From assembly GCA_918807975.1 (NCBI GenBank), contig OU964922.1, forward strand, positions 33,034,329-33,098,328: a stretch of DNA of 64,000 nt. The letters are read 5' to 3'. How positions within the stretch are numbered: the first letter of the stretch is position 1; every line of letters begins with the position of its first letter. This stretch comes from Aplidium turbinatum. Taxonomy: Eukaryota; Chordata; Ascidiacea; Aplousobranchia; Polyclinidae. Shown here piece after piece: positions 19,596 to 34,500 of the stretch. The position numbers and the translations under genes were made by a program. The notes under the pieces were generated by a model. The model was not told the origin of the DNA. It ran no database searches and saw only the letters and a program-made list of their open reading frames with translations.

Positions 19596-22500
19596 CTTCA
19601 ATAACAAGAATAAAAATGACTTTTCTTACGCAAACAACTTGACTTATCAGTAAATATTCAGTTTATGTTCAAAAGCTCTCAACTGCTATAACTTATTTGA
19701 AAATATTTGAATTATTATTGAGAGAGATTAAATTTCGTTTTCAACATCATTTTCGTAAATACTGATTATGTATTGTAAACAATTTTAATAGAACCCGGTC
19801 TGTGACAAAAAGCCTTTTTCCGTAAGCGTTCCGCCGTAAAAGTGGACAAATGACTTTTAAGATTTCAAATTTTAGAAATACAGTAGATTAAGCTTGAAAT
19901 TTGGATGGATGGATTGTTTTATATACTTTGCTTAATTATTCACGCAATCGTTTTGTGTATACTTAATAATCTTGATAATAATCCACTGATTAGCCTAATG
20001 AAATTGACAGATGTTCATAACAATAAGCTCCTTTCCAAAATGTTCATTTTTTACATGTAGACAAGTGTTCGTTTGATAGTGTGTGTGTTTGCCGATGCGG
20101 CCTTTGATGAACTCGATGCTTAGTTCGTAATTATTGTAGATACGCAAGCTATCGTTTCATTTGATAGTAAGTAAGCGATATAGATCTTAGTCAAAATCAA
20201 TTTGAAATCGAAAAACACTTTTTTAAGGTGGGGCAAAGATCCAAATTTTACAAATTAATTTGATGAAAATAGCTAGGCTTATACCCTTTCCAACGTAGAA
20301 GTAAAATTTCCAAATAATTAAAAATTATCAACACCCTCTTGTAATGTTGATGTTTTCGAAGATGGAATGGACAATGTGATTTTATTCGATTGTTCGAAGA
20401 CGAATGAATGAATTGCCAAAAAGCGGTCTTTTTGTAGTTATTTAGGTTGAATTTAAGTACAATCCAACTTTTGTCAAATGAAAACTTGTTTCTGTTCAAA
20501 ACGATTAGTTCAGCCAGTCCCTAACCCACCTGCTGTTCCACTATAACTTCCAATATTCAATCGATAATTAGATGTGGAGTCTCCTACAGTCATGGTGCTG
20601 AAAAATATTTGACGTCGGATAAACCATTAATAGTTGGGGTAAATAATGAAAAAAAAATGATATGTATCACAATATACGTTTCAATTGCGTTGAAATGGTA
20701 TAGAAACAATATGTAAACCAGCAGCCGGTTCAAAAACTCACTAACTAACGTATAGGCGCCTAAACGAATTTAATTGAATTGTTCGATGCATAAAACTTGT
20801 TAGCGATTGTAGTTTTGATTAATTCGGTAAACCTCAATGCTAGATTTTCAAAGCAGAATGCATTAAGATTTCATTTGAAAAAGCCAGGCTATACGTTGAA
20901 CAAACAATATGTAATGAAAAATTAAGTACTCGCCTGTACTCAGCATACGCAGTGTTTCCTTCCCAGTCTTCAAGATCAATGCGAAGTTTATATGAACCAG
21001 AACTGGTAATGGCATGGAGATTATCCAAACCTTAACAACAAAAACTTCAAATATATATATGAAAAATCAAACTATAAATTATAAAATATAACTGCAGATA
21101 ATGCTACACTGCTTCGATCTCAAGGTCTCATCCATGCAATGTTACCGGATATAAAATTCTGTCAATTTGGAAAAATTCGAAGGTCGTTGAAGTTTGTTGG
21201 AAAACAAGTTTGGATTAAAATAATCTAAATTTCTGAAGAAGGAAAGGGTAGAAAACGCTTGTTTTAAAAAATCGCAGCAACATTGGAGTGATAAAAACTA
21301 AATACCTTTATTTTTGAAGATCATTTTACAATTTGTGAAAAACACATCACTCAGTGAAGATAAGAACTTTTTGCTTGTGATAAAACTTGTAAAAGAATTT
21401 GTATTAAAAGTTTTTACGAAATCTTTTTTACACTTTTACGATTCACAAAAACAGTAGATAAGATATTGAATAATAGGAACAGCTAAATGTAATTACGTGG
21501 GCTTTTTTAACTGCCGATTATGTTTTAAACTATTGCAATTTTCTTATGCTATAGCTATACAAGTCTCATTTATGGGTCCACGAAGTTGGTAATGCACACC
21601 AACGACCACACCCTGGTAACGGCATAATGCTGGCTAAACTAAATGAGGCGCATGTTAGAACAGCTTTAACATGGTAGGGAAGTCAATCCCTTTAAGTGCA
21701 TAAAGTCTAGAATGGCTGAAAAGGCAGAAGAACCATAAATAGTCAATGGCTTGGAAGGCATGATAGCAAAACGATGTGACCCGTTTAGGCACACTTTTGA
21801 CGTTTAGAGTACAGTGGCTGGTCACCTTGGAAAAGATTGGAGCCTTACCAAGTACTGTATATATTCCATAGTAAACAATGCTAGCTATTAAAACGAAAAT
21901 GAGTCATGGAGACTGATCAGGGCCCCCTGCTGTGAAGTCCCCTAAAAGCTACAGGTAAGGAGGAACCTCTTCTATATGCACAGCTGCTCGTGATGATGGC
22001 TTATGCCCAAATCCCTCTGGAAGGCATAAGTCTGATGGTAGACTGCTGAATACTAGAAAAAGGGCACTCAAAATAGGAACATGGCATGTAAGAACCCTTT
22101 ATAAAGCAGGTCGATACGAAAATTTAAAACAAGAGATGTCGGTCATGAACTTGGATCTAATTGGGATAAGTGAAACTAGATGGATAGGTGATGGTAAAGT
22201 GACAGAAGATAGATTTGTTTTTGTATATTCAGGAGGAGAACAGCATATGTACGGCGTCGGTATGATAATGAAAAAAGAAATAGCTAACTCAGTCATTGGA
22301 TTTTGGCCAATTTCTAACAGAGTTATGATGATTAAATTGTCTGCAGCACCATTTAATGTAAATATATTACAAATCTATGCGCCAACCCAAGAGCATACCG
22401 ATGAAGAGATTGAGTTGTTTTATGAGTCAATAAAGGATGTACTTAAATATACTAAAAGTGGAGAAGTTAATATAGTAATGGGCGATTTTAATGCAATTGT

Positions 22501-25500
22501 GGGTGATCATCATGAATATCCCACAACTGGTCGTTATGGATTTGGCAATTTAAATGAACGTGGAAGAAGGTTGCTGGAATTTTGTAAACTTAATGATTTA
22601 GTAATAGCGAACACTCTTTTTCAACATCCTGCTAGGCGGTTGTATACATGGCAAAGTCCAGGTTATCAATTTCGGAATCAAATTGACTATGTTATGATAA
22701 ACCAGAGGTTCAGAAATGCAGTAAGACAAGTTAAAACGTATCAAGGATGTGACATAATGTCTGACCACAATCCAGTTGTTATGAAAATACAAATAAAGCT
22801 AAAAAGAGTGAAAAGAACAAATATGTCAGAACATATGGACATGAACATGCTTAAAAATGAACAATATCGAGAGAAATTCAGTATTACAGTAAACAATAAA
22901 TTTGAATTATTACAGCAAACAGAAATTCCTCAAGTAATTACACAAGAAACTATAGATAGAAGTTGGAATGAAATTAAAAAAACCTTAAATGATGCAGCTT
23001 CCAATATTTTACCATCAAAGAAGAAAAATATTAAACAGCCTTGGATTACTGAGAAGATACTTGACTTAATGCAACAGAGAAAGAAAAACAAATTCAATAA
23101 TCACAAGAAATATAAAGCTTTAACTAAGGAAATATCCCAATTATGCAAAGATGCTAAACAAAGGTGGTGGGAAAATCAATGCAGGGAAATAGAACATCTA
23201 GAAGCATCTCATAAGTCACTTGAATTACACAATAAAGTTAAACAGCTAACATGTTTGAAGATAGTTGAACAAGCAAACAGCTGCATCATGGATAGTGGAG
23301 GAAAAATGTTATTTCAGGAAGAGGATATAAAGAGTAGATGGGAAGAGTATGTAACAGAATCATATGATGATGATAGAACATGTATGCCTGAAATTACCAA
23401 TAATGAAGGAGAAGAAATATTGATATCTGAAGTTGAGAAAGCCATTCAAGATCTGAAATGTAATAAAGCTGCAGGAAAGGATAACATTTATCCAGAAATG
23501 CTAAAAGCACTCAATGGCATAAGTTTATAACGCATACACAAATTATGTAATGAAATATATATGACTGGATTTATACCTAAAGAAATGAATGAAACTGTTT
23601 TTGTCAGACTACCAAAGAAATCCAAAGCAAAAAACTGCAGTAACTTTAGAACATTAAGTTTGATCAGTCATGTACTGAAAATTTTGTTGAGAATAACTTT
23701 GTTAAGAAATCGAAAATCTATTGAGAATGAGGTTAGCATGACTCAAAGTGGATTTATAACTGGTAAAGGAACACGAGAGGGTATACTTAACTTCAGAACA
23801 ATTTGTGAGAGTTACAATGCAGTAAATAAAGATGTATATGCATGTTTTATTGATTATGAGAAAGCATTTGATAGAGTTAACCATGAGAAACTGATTCATT
23901 GTTTGTCCAATATTGGTATGAATGGCAAAGACTTACGTTTTATTATCAATTTGTACTGGAATCAAAAAGCATTTATTCGCATGGAAAAAGATTTGTCTAA
24001 AGGAATTGATATCAAGCGTGGAGTACGCCAAGGATGTGTACTTTCTCCATGTCTTTTTAATTTATATACAGAAATGATTTTTCGACCCATTGATGATATG
24101 AAAGAAGTAAAAGTTGGTGGCTTAAATATAACAAATTTACGCTATGCTGATGATACTGTTCTGTTGGCTGAATCACAAGGAGATCTTCAAGAAATATTGG
24201 ACAATGTTAACTCAATTGGTAAAGAATTTAATATGAAAATTAACGCTAAAAAGACCAAATCAATGATAATCTCAAAATCACCAGACACTCCAGTACTCCA
24301 AATTATAATTGACAATGAAATTATACAAAAAGTAAAATCTTTTTCATATCTTGGTCATTTAATAACTGAAAATAGGAGGTGTGACCATGAAATTCTTAGA
24401 CGGATAGAAATTGCAAGAACTACATTTGGAAAAATGAAAAATATTTTAACCAATCAACGTTTAAATTTATCAACTCGTCTCAGGATCTTAAAATGCTATA
24501 TCTGGTCGACCCTATTATACAATTCTGAAACTTGGACAATGTCACAAAAAATGGAGAAACGGATCGATGCCTTCGAGCTCTGGACATACAGGCAAATGTT
24601 AAAAATTTCATGGAAACAAAAGATTACTAACGATGAAATACTCTCCAAATTCAATTCAAGCAAAATGCTCTTACAAACAGTCAAAAGAAGAAAATTGAAG
24701 TATTTCGGACACACAATAAGGCAAAATTCATTACAAAGATCATTAATAGAAGGGAAGATAAACGGTAAAAGAAGTAAAGGCAGACCAAGAATGATTTGGA
24801 CAACAAACATCACAAAATGGACAAAATTAACTTATGAATGTGCAATACGCACAGCTCATGGTCGAGAACAATGGCGCATTGTATCCAACCCTCCATACGA
24901 GGAAGGAACAAAATGATGATGATGATAGCTATACCAAGCTATAGTAGCCGCACCAATAGATTTCTGTTAAGATTTTGCACCAGTTTGGCACTTGTGTTGC
25001 TTTTGAATTTTTGAGAAAACAAGTTTGCAGCTAAATATTGCAAGGGTATTGATTGATTGATTGATTGATTTATTTCGTTGTAGATAAATATAGTACAATA
25101 AATACAGCCAGGGCCGGATTTACCAATAGGCTATGCAGACTGAAGCCTAGGGCCTCAACGTCCAGGGGCCTCGAAATTCGGTTTCGAAGTTTGTAATTCT
25201 TTTAAAAACTTGACAATTTTAAACCCTACCTAAAGTATTATTATGTATATCAAGCTTTTCAGAGTAGAAAATTCTATACACAACTGGTTTCAACCACGTT
25301 GTATATGGAAGATGTTACCCGAAACTTACTGATGAACTTCCACATTTTTATTTGTACGTGAGACAAACACAAAGCCAAGGGCTTACCGGTACAGATAAGC
25401 AATCTATTTCCTTGTCTCATCATGGACACCTTTATGAAATTATGTGCAAGGAAAAAATTAGCACTGTCTTTCCTAATGTGGAAGCAATATTAAGACTGTT

Positions 25501-28500
25501 TCTAAGCTTAATGGTCACTAACTTCTCAGGAGAGAGATCTTTCTCAAGGCTCAAAAGCATCAAAAATAAACTGAGATCGACAATGTCTCAAGAAAGGTTG
25601 TCCGTACTGAGCATTCTGTGCATTGAGAGTGACAAACTTAAACAGATAAATTTTGATGAACTTTTGCATGATTTTGCTTTGACGAAAGCATCCCTGGACG
25701 AAAGCTAGAAAAAAAAATGGCAGCCTATAGTCTTACTCTATTTGATGGCTGTAACTATTTCTTATGTCCTCGTAAATAAACTTCACAATTATTGTAACGG
25801 TTGTTTGATCAAAGAAATTAAAATTAAAAGCAAAACTGCCTTAACCAAATTTTTATTCTTTTAATTAAAAATTTGCACCCATAAATGTGGAAAATGAAAA
25901 GAACGAAGAGTTTAATGCACTCATATTTTTAGCATCAAGCAATGACATGTGATGTTGTTTAGAGAGAAATTCTGAGCTCAAAAATAGGGAGGGGCCTCAC
26001 AAATGGAATAGCCTGGGGCCTCTCATGGTTTAAATCCGGCCCTGAATACAGCAATCATAAAGGAATTCCCAGCAACGGGAATTTGCGAAGAGACCATGGG
26101 TCTTCGAGTCAAGCAGATACCCCAGATTCTAATAGAAGATCTAGAGGTTGCGATAACAGTTTGTTACGTAATTTAAAAGATCACTACGAATAAGCGACAT
26201 AGGATAGAGAACACAATGAATAATTCAATAACGAAAAATGAGACAAGGTGTTAGACGATAGTCTTGCACAGAGAAATATATTTAGTAGCCAAAGTGGCCT
26301 ATCGGTAACACGAAGGTAGACGAATGATGCTTGACGAATTGTTTATCAACTCTGGTTTGAAAAGCTGTGACGTGTAAATACTTTATTCTCTTGCCAAATG
26401 ATTGCTGCTTCAAGCCACCACAAAGGTTTTGTACAGTGTGAAGGGCCTAACACGTAAACTGGTAAATCACAAGTTTAAACTAACGTATAGTTATGTCATA
26501 GTCATGTGACCTACCCAACCAGAATTCGCCGCTTTTGTTTCCAAACCCAGCTTGATATTCAGACCAACCCAAATAAAAATCAACTTCTCCTGAGTTTCTT
26601 CTTTGAAACACCTGAAATAGTAGAGATGTGAACCCTTGCAGATTGTCTATTTTATGTTATTTAATTGCTCTCAAAAACAACAAGAATGTTTTAATCAAGA
26701 CAAAAATTAGCTTTTGAAATAACGGGAAATATCCTGGTCAGCCAAATAAAGTAAATCCGTTGTGTTTGATTTTGTTAGCATTTCCAAAGACGAGATACAC
26801 AGCAGTGTTTTTCGATGACTAAATAGGCCAATCCCAGTGGTGGGAAGTAGCCTATTACTTTTGCACCGAATGGTTTCTTGAATACCGATATTGTTACCGA
26901 CAGTAAATTTATTTTTGAGTACTGGTAATCACTACTTTTGTCGGTACTTTTATTTATTTATATTGCTGCAACATATAAATCCGATTTACTCTTTTGCCCA
27001 GTGTTGCCCAGTTAGCGTTTTACTAAAACTTTTAATATTTTACAATAATAAGCCTTTCAACTGCTTTTCTAAGTTTGAAATATATGCCAAATTAACGCAT
27101 TGACAGAAACGATAGGTTTTGATGGCTTGTAAAAAATGTTCATAATATGCGGCTGGGGTCGTCAGTCTCTTCTGCATGCGGGCTACTTTATCATTAAGGA
27201 AAGTTGTGGCGGACCGCACCAATAAAATTTTAGGTAAGTTGATTCTTATCCTAAAAAAACACATTTTTTTGTACCCAGTATCCAACTCTGCTTGTTGTTA
27301 ATATTGATCTCAGCATACCGCAGCAACAAACAAATTGAACAACGCTACTACGAAACCTTTTTGGTAACACTTTTAACTTTTTTAACAATGCCTAATCAAT
27401 GAGGTCAGTTGCTTTGCGCACTTATAGCGAGGTGAGCGATATCATCCAAATATTCATCACCAAGCAAGTGTGTGGTGTTTTCGCTTCACAAATCATATCT
27501 TGTGATTGCTGTTACGAGACTTGCAAAACGATATTTTACTGCTGGCCTACGACAACAATAACTCCATAACACTTGCCCAACCTTGTGCCCAAGATTTTAA
27601 AAATAAAATCAAAGCGATTATGATAGTGACAAGACAAGGAAGTTTTGTCCCCTTATTAGAACAGACTGCGAAATCAAACGAAGAGATCCTTTTTTATGGA
27701 TTGCTCTCAGTCCGATAGAACCGGGAAGCGAAAAATGGTTGGTGACAAGAACTTTTTTTGGGGAAAATTGTGCGGCGGCCCTGGGAGAAATTCATCCGCA
27801 GCATCTGGCCCGAAAACATATTTCTAATTTGTAAAAGTTTTAACCTACAATATCCACAATGACCTTCAAAAATGCGATATGGTGATGCAGTCCGCAGGCT
27901 GTGCAAAAGAACATGGTAGGCCGCCAGTTGGTGACCCCTTGATATACAGAAGTAAAAATTGAGCTTAGGATGTTTGTTTATCATATTAAAACAACAAAAT
28001 AGTCGAGGTGTCAGAATTAACATTTTTGAATTTTAGAACACCAGGTTTAAAACTTAGAAAATCAGGGAACACAATCGATTGTAACATCAATTTATTAAAA
28101 CAGACAAAAATGAGCGAGACATAAATCTAACGTTTTCGGCAAAGCCTAGTGCTCTTGTCGGAAAAAAAATATTTCAACGACACACCAAAAACTTAAAAAT
28201 TGATTTTGTTTTTTTGTACTGCAAACGATACTATGAATTGAACAGCACACCCTATCATTACAGTAGACGCAGAGATAGCAAGTAGAAGCTACTGTACACA
28301 ACTTCGTGAGAAACAGTTCACAAATATGGTCTGAAAGACAATCCAAAAGTGGTCTGAAAAACATTCAACATTTCATGTGATCTTGGATTAAAGATATATT
28401 CCAGGCCACATTCTTGTATATATAACGTCTAAAAAATAAGGTAAATGTATCAAACTGTAACTTACCAACCAACTGCCATCACCAGATTCTAAATTGCAGT

Positions 28501-31500
28501 ACACATCAAAATTTTTTTTGTTTATAAGAATTTTATAAATTCCATTGGTGGTGTATCCTTGTTTGGCAACATCTTTGCAGTCATGTCTTGGCAAGAAATT
28601 CATTTCTGAAAAAAAAAAAAAGCTGCACAAACAAGGAACTAAAACTTTTTGAGTTACGTCATGAGCTATAAAAACTCACCCAGGTTATTTTGTGATGCTT
28701 CATCATAAGCTTCATAAAGTTATAAGTTCATCATAAGGCTATCACCGGAGCTCAAATTTCCTTTAAACGACTAAACGTTTTTGATGTGATGAGTGGTGGC
28801 CATATTGTTTTTTATCCCAAAATACAAGCTACGTGGTTACGATGCTTTTTTTCCCATGCATTTTAACGCACCACAAAATGTTCATCGGCCGTGAGATAAT
28901 TAAGATTTGCTCAATTGCTCGTGGGCTCTAATGCAAATTCCATAAGTTAAAGCCAAACTGTAATCAAAGATATGCTTCCAATTATTTCTGTCAATTAGCC
29001 ATTCCTCTTTGTCATTTTAGCATCACAAACGCATTGACATCAATATTAACGTCAAGAATCTTATTCAGCCATTTTTTCGCCCCTGGTCAAAGCTATTCAA
29101 TGAACTTTTGAAGATTTTGGATTCAACACAAGTAATTCATTTTTCATCAGTTTTTAAAGTGCTTTGCCAATCTAGCTGTGTCAACCAAGACGATTGTGAT
29201 AAAAAAGTATTAAAAAAGGTAATGTGCTTCTTCCCTTGAAGGTTATGCAAAAACAGAACTTTTCTGAGTATTTTTTTCTATATTCTCAAATAGCGTAATA
29301 CAAAATTTTTAAAACCAATAATTGTGAGATAAAGATACATTAAAAATTTATTCTACTTTACATCCACTGTAGTGGTAAACTGTAGTGGTAGGGCGTGTTG
29401 ATTTTTTCAATTGCCAAATCCCAACAATGACTGGTGCTAAAAAGTTGTGGCTTGGTGTAAAACTTCTAAAAATACCCTTTTAAACGAAAAATAAAGCAGT
29501 TTAGCTCGGTAAATAGCTTATCGAAATCTTGCTTCTTCAAGTTTTCCTCCCGCTGATAGGAATTAGTAAGTTTTCTTTTCCAATTGTGACGTAACACAGA
29601 ATTTTGCTGCAACAACTGTATCTACATCAATGCTAACCTTACTGCGTAATAATGATGCATTATTTGCATCTGTTGGGGGCTGGTTGTAGCAAAAATAAAA
29701 GTAGTTAGCAAGCGTTATGACGTTATGAGAGTTTTACTATTATAAGCGTGTGAGAAGTTTTACTATTGTTGGCAAGGTAAGTTTATCTTTGCAATTAAGA
29801 CTTACAGGTTTGCGGTAGTGTTACTGTTACAATAAACTTTGAAGTGGTGAGGGTGAAATACCATTTTCTTAACTTTAATTAAACAATGCATAATCCAAAA
29901 ACGTGTCATGCCCTTTTATGAATTTTTTGTAGGACGTGAATTTCTTCGAGTTAAGTTAAAACTACTTTCAGGAGTAGATTTATGTTGGATTGAGTGTTAT
30001 ATACAGCTGAGTTTACCGAAGAGAACGAAGGCATTTTGCTGCTGTGCTTCTTAAAGTTTTCGAGTTCAAAGATTTCTGTTACTGTTTGAATTGCTTCCAA
30101 GAGGACGAGGCTTAGTGCATTCACACATATGAGTAACTTCATTGGTACAAGCAGGGAGTTGTTGCCGTCAGAGCTTCCAACTCTTCGAGATGTTTTGCGA
30201 TTTGGTTTACTGGTAAGAGAACAAAGTTGCGAAGATGTCAGAAATTATCCGACAGCTGCTCTTGCTAAAGATATGTACCAACAAGTTATAGAAAAATGGC
30301 AACGAGCAAACAGGTTATTTGAAAGTCCTGTGCTAAATTCGCAAGCTACTGTCCTCAGAAAGATTCGAGAGAGCTGGGAGCAGGCAAAAAACATTTCTCT
30401 TGGGAGAGGAAAACTGATGATCAAAGAAGAGTTTACTGCAAAACTTGACAAACTCTTCGACATTCTTAACTGCAAATGTAAAGTTGTTAGCTGTTTTGAA
30501 TTTGGTTGCCCAATAGATGGTGGATGTAAACAAGAAACTGATGTTATTTGTATTTGCCCTAACCAAATGAAGATCCCTCTGATAGAACTAACATTCATCA
30601 AAGGTCAGAGTGAAAAGACTGGTTCAATTGGACCACATCAGATTGCATTACCAAATCTGCCAGAGCATAAGAGGCAAGTTAAAAGGCAGAAAAGGGAAGA
30701 AGATGAGAAAAGAAGGATAGATAAATACAGGCAAAACTGTCAGTCAGATGTTTCGTTTACTTTCTCAGATGATGAAAGTGACAGTGCTGAAACTCAAGAT
30801 GAGTAAGTCACAGTTCAAATGCCAAGTACATCGGCATCTTCCGCTTATAGCAACAAGCAGTTCTACAACACGTTAGAGATACGTAATGTTGCCATGCAAA
30901 GTATCAGATATGGTGTTGGCCTACGTGCCGCAGCTGCCATCTCCACCGCTGCCTTAATAGATGTTGGTTTGATCAGTGAAGAAGACAAGAGTCTTGTAAT
31001 TGATCATAGTAAAGTCAAGAGGGCCCAAGAAAAAGTTATGAAGTTTCTAGATCAAGAGTTTGATGATCGTTGTAGCAGGGGTGAAATTGACTGTATTTTC
31101 TTTGATGGTCGTCAAGATATGACTAAAGTTATGCTGAAAGCAGATAATTCCGATTGTCAGATCCCCTGCGTCATTAAAGAAGAGCATTATTGTGTATGTA
31201 GTGAGCCAGGTGGAAGATATTTGTACCATTTCACTCCTGAGAAAAGCTTACAGAAAAAACCAGCAGAAGTTATTGCAGACAATCTCGTTGATTTCATAAG
31301 AAGGGTATCGATAACAATCTGCAAGCCATTGGAGGTGCTTCAACGAACGCTAATACTGGTTGGGGGGTGGTTGCATGCATTGGGTAGAGGTGAAACTTGG
31401 TCGTAAGCTGGTCTGGTTGGTTTGTTCTCTACACACTAATGAGCTACCCTTACGTCACTTGATCACAAAACTGGATGGGAAGACATTGTCTCATAACAAG

Positions 31501-34500
31501 TGGACACTGGACAGGCAAGATTGGAAAAATGCTAGACTCTGCTACTGAACTTGAAGTGGATCCTTCATTTACCAAAATCTCCATTGGAGAGCCTCTTATT
31601 TCACTGCATGACGATGTTATAAGGGATCTCTCTACTGATCAAATGTATGGATATAGGATCGCAAAGGCCATAAGGACAGGGCAACTTCCCACAAATCTTG
31701 CATTTCTTGAAATAGGTCCCGTGAACCATTCCAGGTGGCTGACAACAGCAAACAGACTGTGTCGCATATGGGTTTCAAAACATGGTTTAAAAGGTGAAAC
31801 CCTCAACAACTTAAAACTAATAGTGGAATATGTTGTTGGAGTTTACTTTCCGTGCTGGTTCAACATCAAGATAAAGCACACTTGGACAGAAGGTCCTCGT
31901 CATATCATGTTTCAGCTGCAACTGCTAAGGCTGCAGAAGGAAGTTGTGGTGGACGCTGTCATGCCATCAATCAAGCGTTCAGCATGGCACGCGTTTAGTG
32001 AAATGGTAATTCAAACACTCTTGTGCTCAAAAGATATTGAAGAGAGGAAAGTTGGAGTACAAAAGATTGCTGACATTAGGGGTAGAGATGGCTGTACATT
32101 GGGTGATCTTTCCGTTCGTCCCAGAAAGACACCTTCAATCAACCCCGATGCTTCTTCTCTGTTGGAGTTAATAGACTGGTCTGTGTGGGTGTATGAACCA
32201 CCTTTGACCTGCAAATTAACAACAGCTGAAGTAAGGCAGTTTATTGATGAGCCCATGCAAGTTCCAAATTGGCCCTGCCATACCCAGTCAATATAAAGGT
32301 GTGTGAAGCAAGTCACAGAGGCAGCAGCCAAAGTGTATACTCACGAGAAACGTGAAGGCTATATCAGAGGGCAAGAGGCAAGTCGGTGGCTGATGTCAAA
32401 GAACGAGTCAAAGCAAGACTTGATGAAACTTGTTGTGTAAATGTTTTCATTGCTACAAACAAATTTAATGTTCTCTTCAGTTTCTTAGCATCTTTCATGC
32501 TTGTAGTAATTTCCTATGTGTTATCCACAGGTATATAACTTACACTATACAATAAATAATGTTTCCAAAGTGCCAACATATTTATCTGTCATTGCAAATT
32601 CTAGAACAAATTAAATTGGAGTTAGACAAATGTTAATCCTTGACCAGCTTAACAGAATAACTACCGTATAATCTCTGTAATGCTGCACAAATTACATATA
32701 GAATTCAAAATGCCTACACCCTATGGTGGCCTCACATTATACAATAAAAACAACAATGGACAAAATCTTGTAGGTCCTAAGCAAGAACAATGTTGATAAA
32801 ACTCTGGAAATTGCCTGAATAAGATTGTTTCATGTTAAGAAATGAAAGTGTTGTTTTAATGCCTATTATCGTGAAAAACCAATGCTTTTTCCCATAGCAA
32901 TTGTTGCTATTTTTTGAAACGCAGATTTACCAAGCTAAACGTTTTGCAAATGCGAAAATATTAGCAGATTCGTGTTTTTCAGATCCAAACACATATTTTT
33001 AGACCCCGTCATTGGAAAAATTTGCAAAAAAAAAAAAAATTTCCCAAATCAACACGCCCTACTGTAGTGGTAAGCTATAACATTCAAAAAACGTTCCTTT
33101 CAAAACTTCTGTTCATTAACTATAGCCATTTTGAATAAGAAACGCAAAACAAAAAAACAAGAGAACAACAAACATGAGATAAAGCATGCTGTTTGTAATA
33201 AACCTGCATAGTTTTCTAATTTTTTCTCCAAAGCAAGAAACTTGTTGTTCAGTCTCTCCAGCTCAGGATTGGCTTCATGAGCTTGTCCTTTTTCACCTTT
33301 TCTGCCTGGGACACCTGAGACAAGAAGAAAACGATGATTGCGATTACATAAACGAACACGCACTTGAAAATTATCATAACATACAGCAAAACATGAATAC
33401 TTCACACCATCAGACCATTGCACATTACCGATAATTCACCTCCAATATGAATAACATATTACACATGGAGTGAATATTCATACAAAATCAATAAAAACAT
33501 AATATTAGAATACCTAAACATCATAACAGCGTATATCCATGCTCGTCAATTCAACGTCTACACTTCTCCAGTAGGTAAAGTATATAATATATTCCAACTT
33601 GCCTATTTTCATACCAATAAATTGAGCCTTCGCTCCAGATTTTATTTAATTTTTGTCTCCCAAGAGAATTTAAATTTTCTTGTTAAGTTTCACTTCCTCG
33701 TGAGAGACTCTAAAGTTTATCTACTCTGCCTACGGGCAGACCAGGTATAAGGAGTCAAATGTACCTATGTTATGGTCACGTGATGGAGACATGGGCGCTT
33801 CCCGGCTATAAAACTACTATCGGTACCAGTTACCTCACACGACGGGTCGCCCGGCTTTTCGTGGGCCAACCTTTTTGCATTTGCGGAAAGCTAAGCCTGT
33901 CTTCCTAGTTAGCTCAGCCATTCTAAATTTTGCGGACGAGTCGCATAAAATTTTCATTCCACACTTTCCCTCCATAGATACCTAGACTCCCCAGCTTGGA
34001 CTCCGCGACCTAAGCTGGTGGACTTCCATTCCGGGTACATCGCTACCTCAAAATCACGCCGCTCCCCACCGCCGCGGGGTGTGGCAGGCCGGTTCTTTAA
34101 CCCTTAGAAGGTTGGACTCCTTGGAGTCTTGCTCAGTTTGGGGGGGGGGGGGCTGTCGATTCTTCCTATGCTTTAGGAGTGATATCTCGGTTATTTTTTA
34201 AGGCACGGTTTCAATATGTGGGATTCACTTTGTAAAATGATTCACGCTGAGCATATCCGAAAATTAAAACTATGTGAACTTTAGAACTGCTCATATACGA
34301 TGAAATGTTGAGGTGACTTATGACTTTTGGATTATTTTGCGATTGCGTGAGTTTACACATTATTTTTTGGTAGAGTAATGAAGAACATGCATTGCAATGT
34401 TGTGATTAATTTTTTTTTACATAATCTCAATTTGAATCTATATTTTTCATGCAAAATAATATAATAATGCAAAATAACATATAATAATGCAAAATAACAT

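Noticed and set aside
26837-26990. CAGTGGTGGGAAGTAG as the start of an hAT element
   Set aside because: Suggestive terminus, but no right end or target duplication seen.
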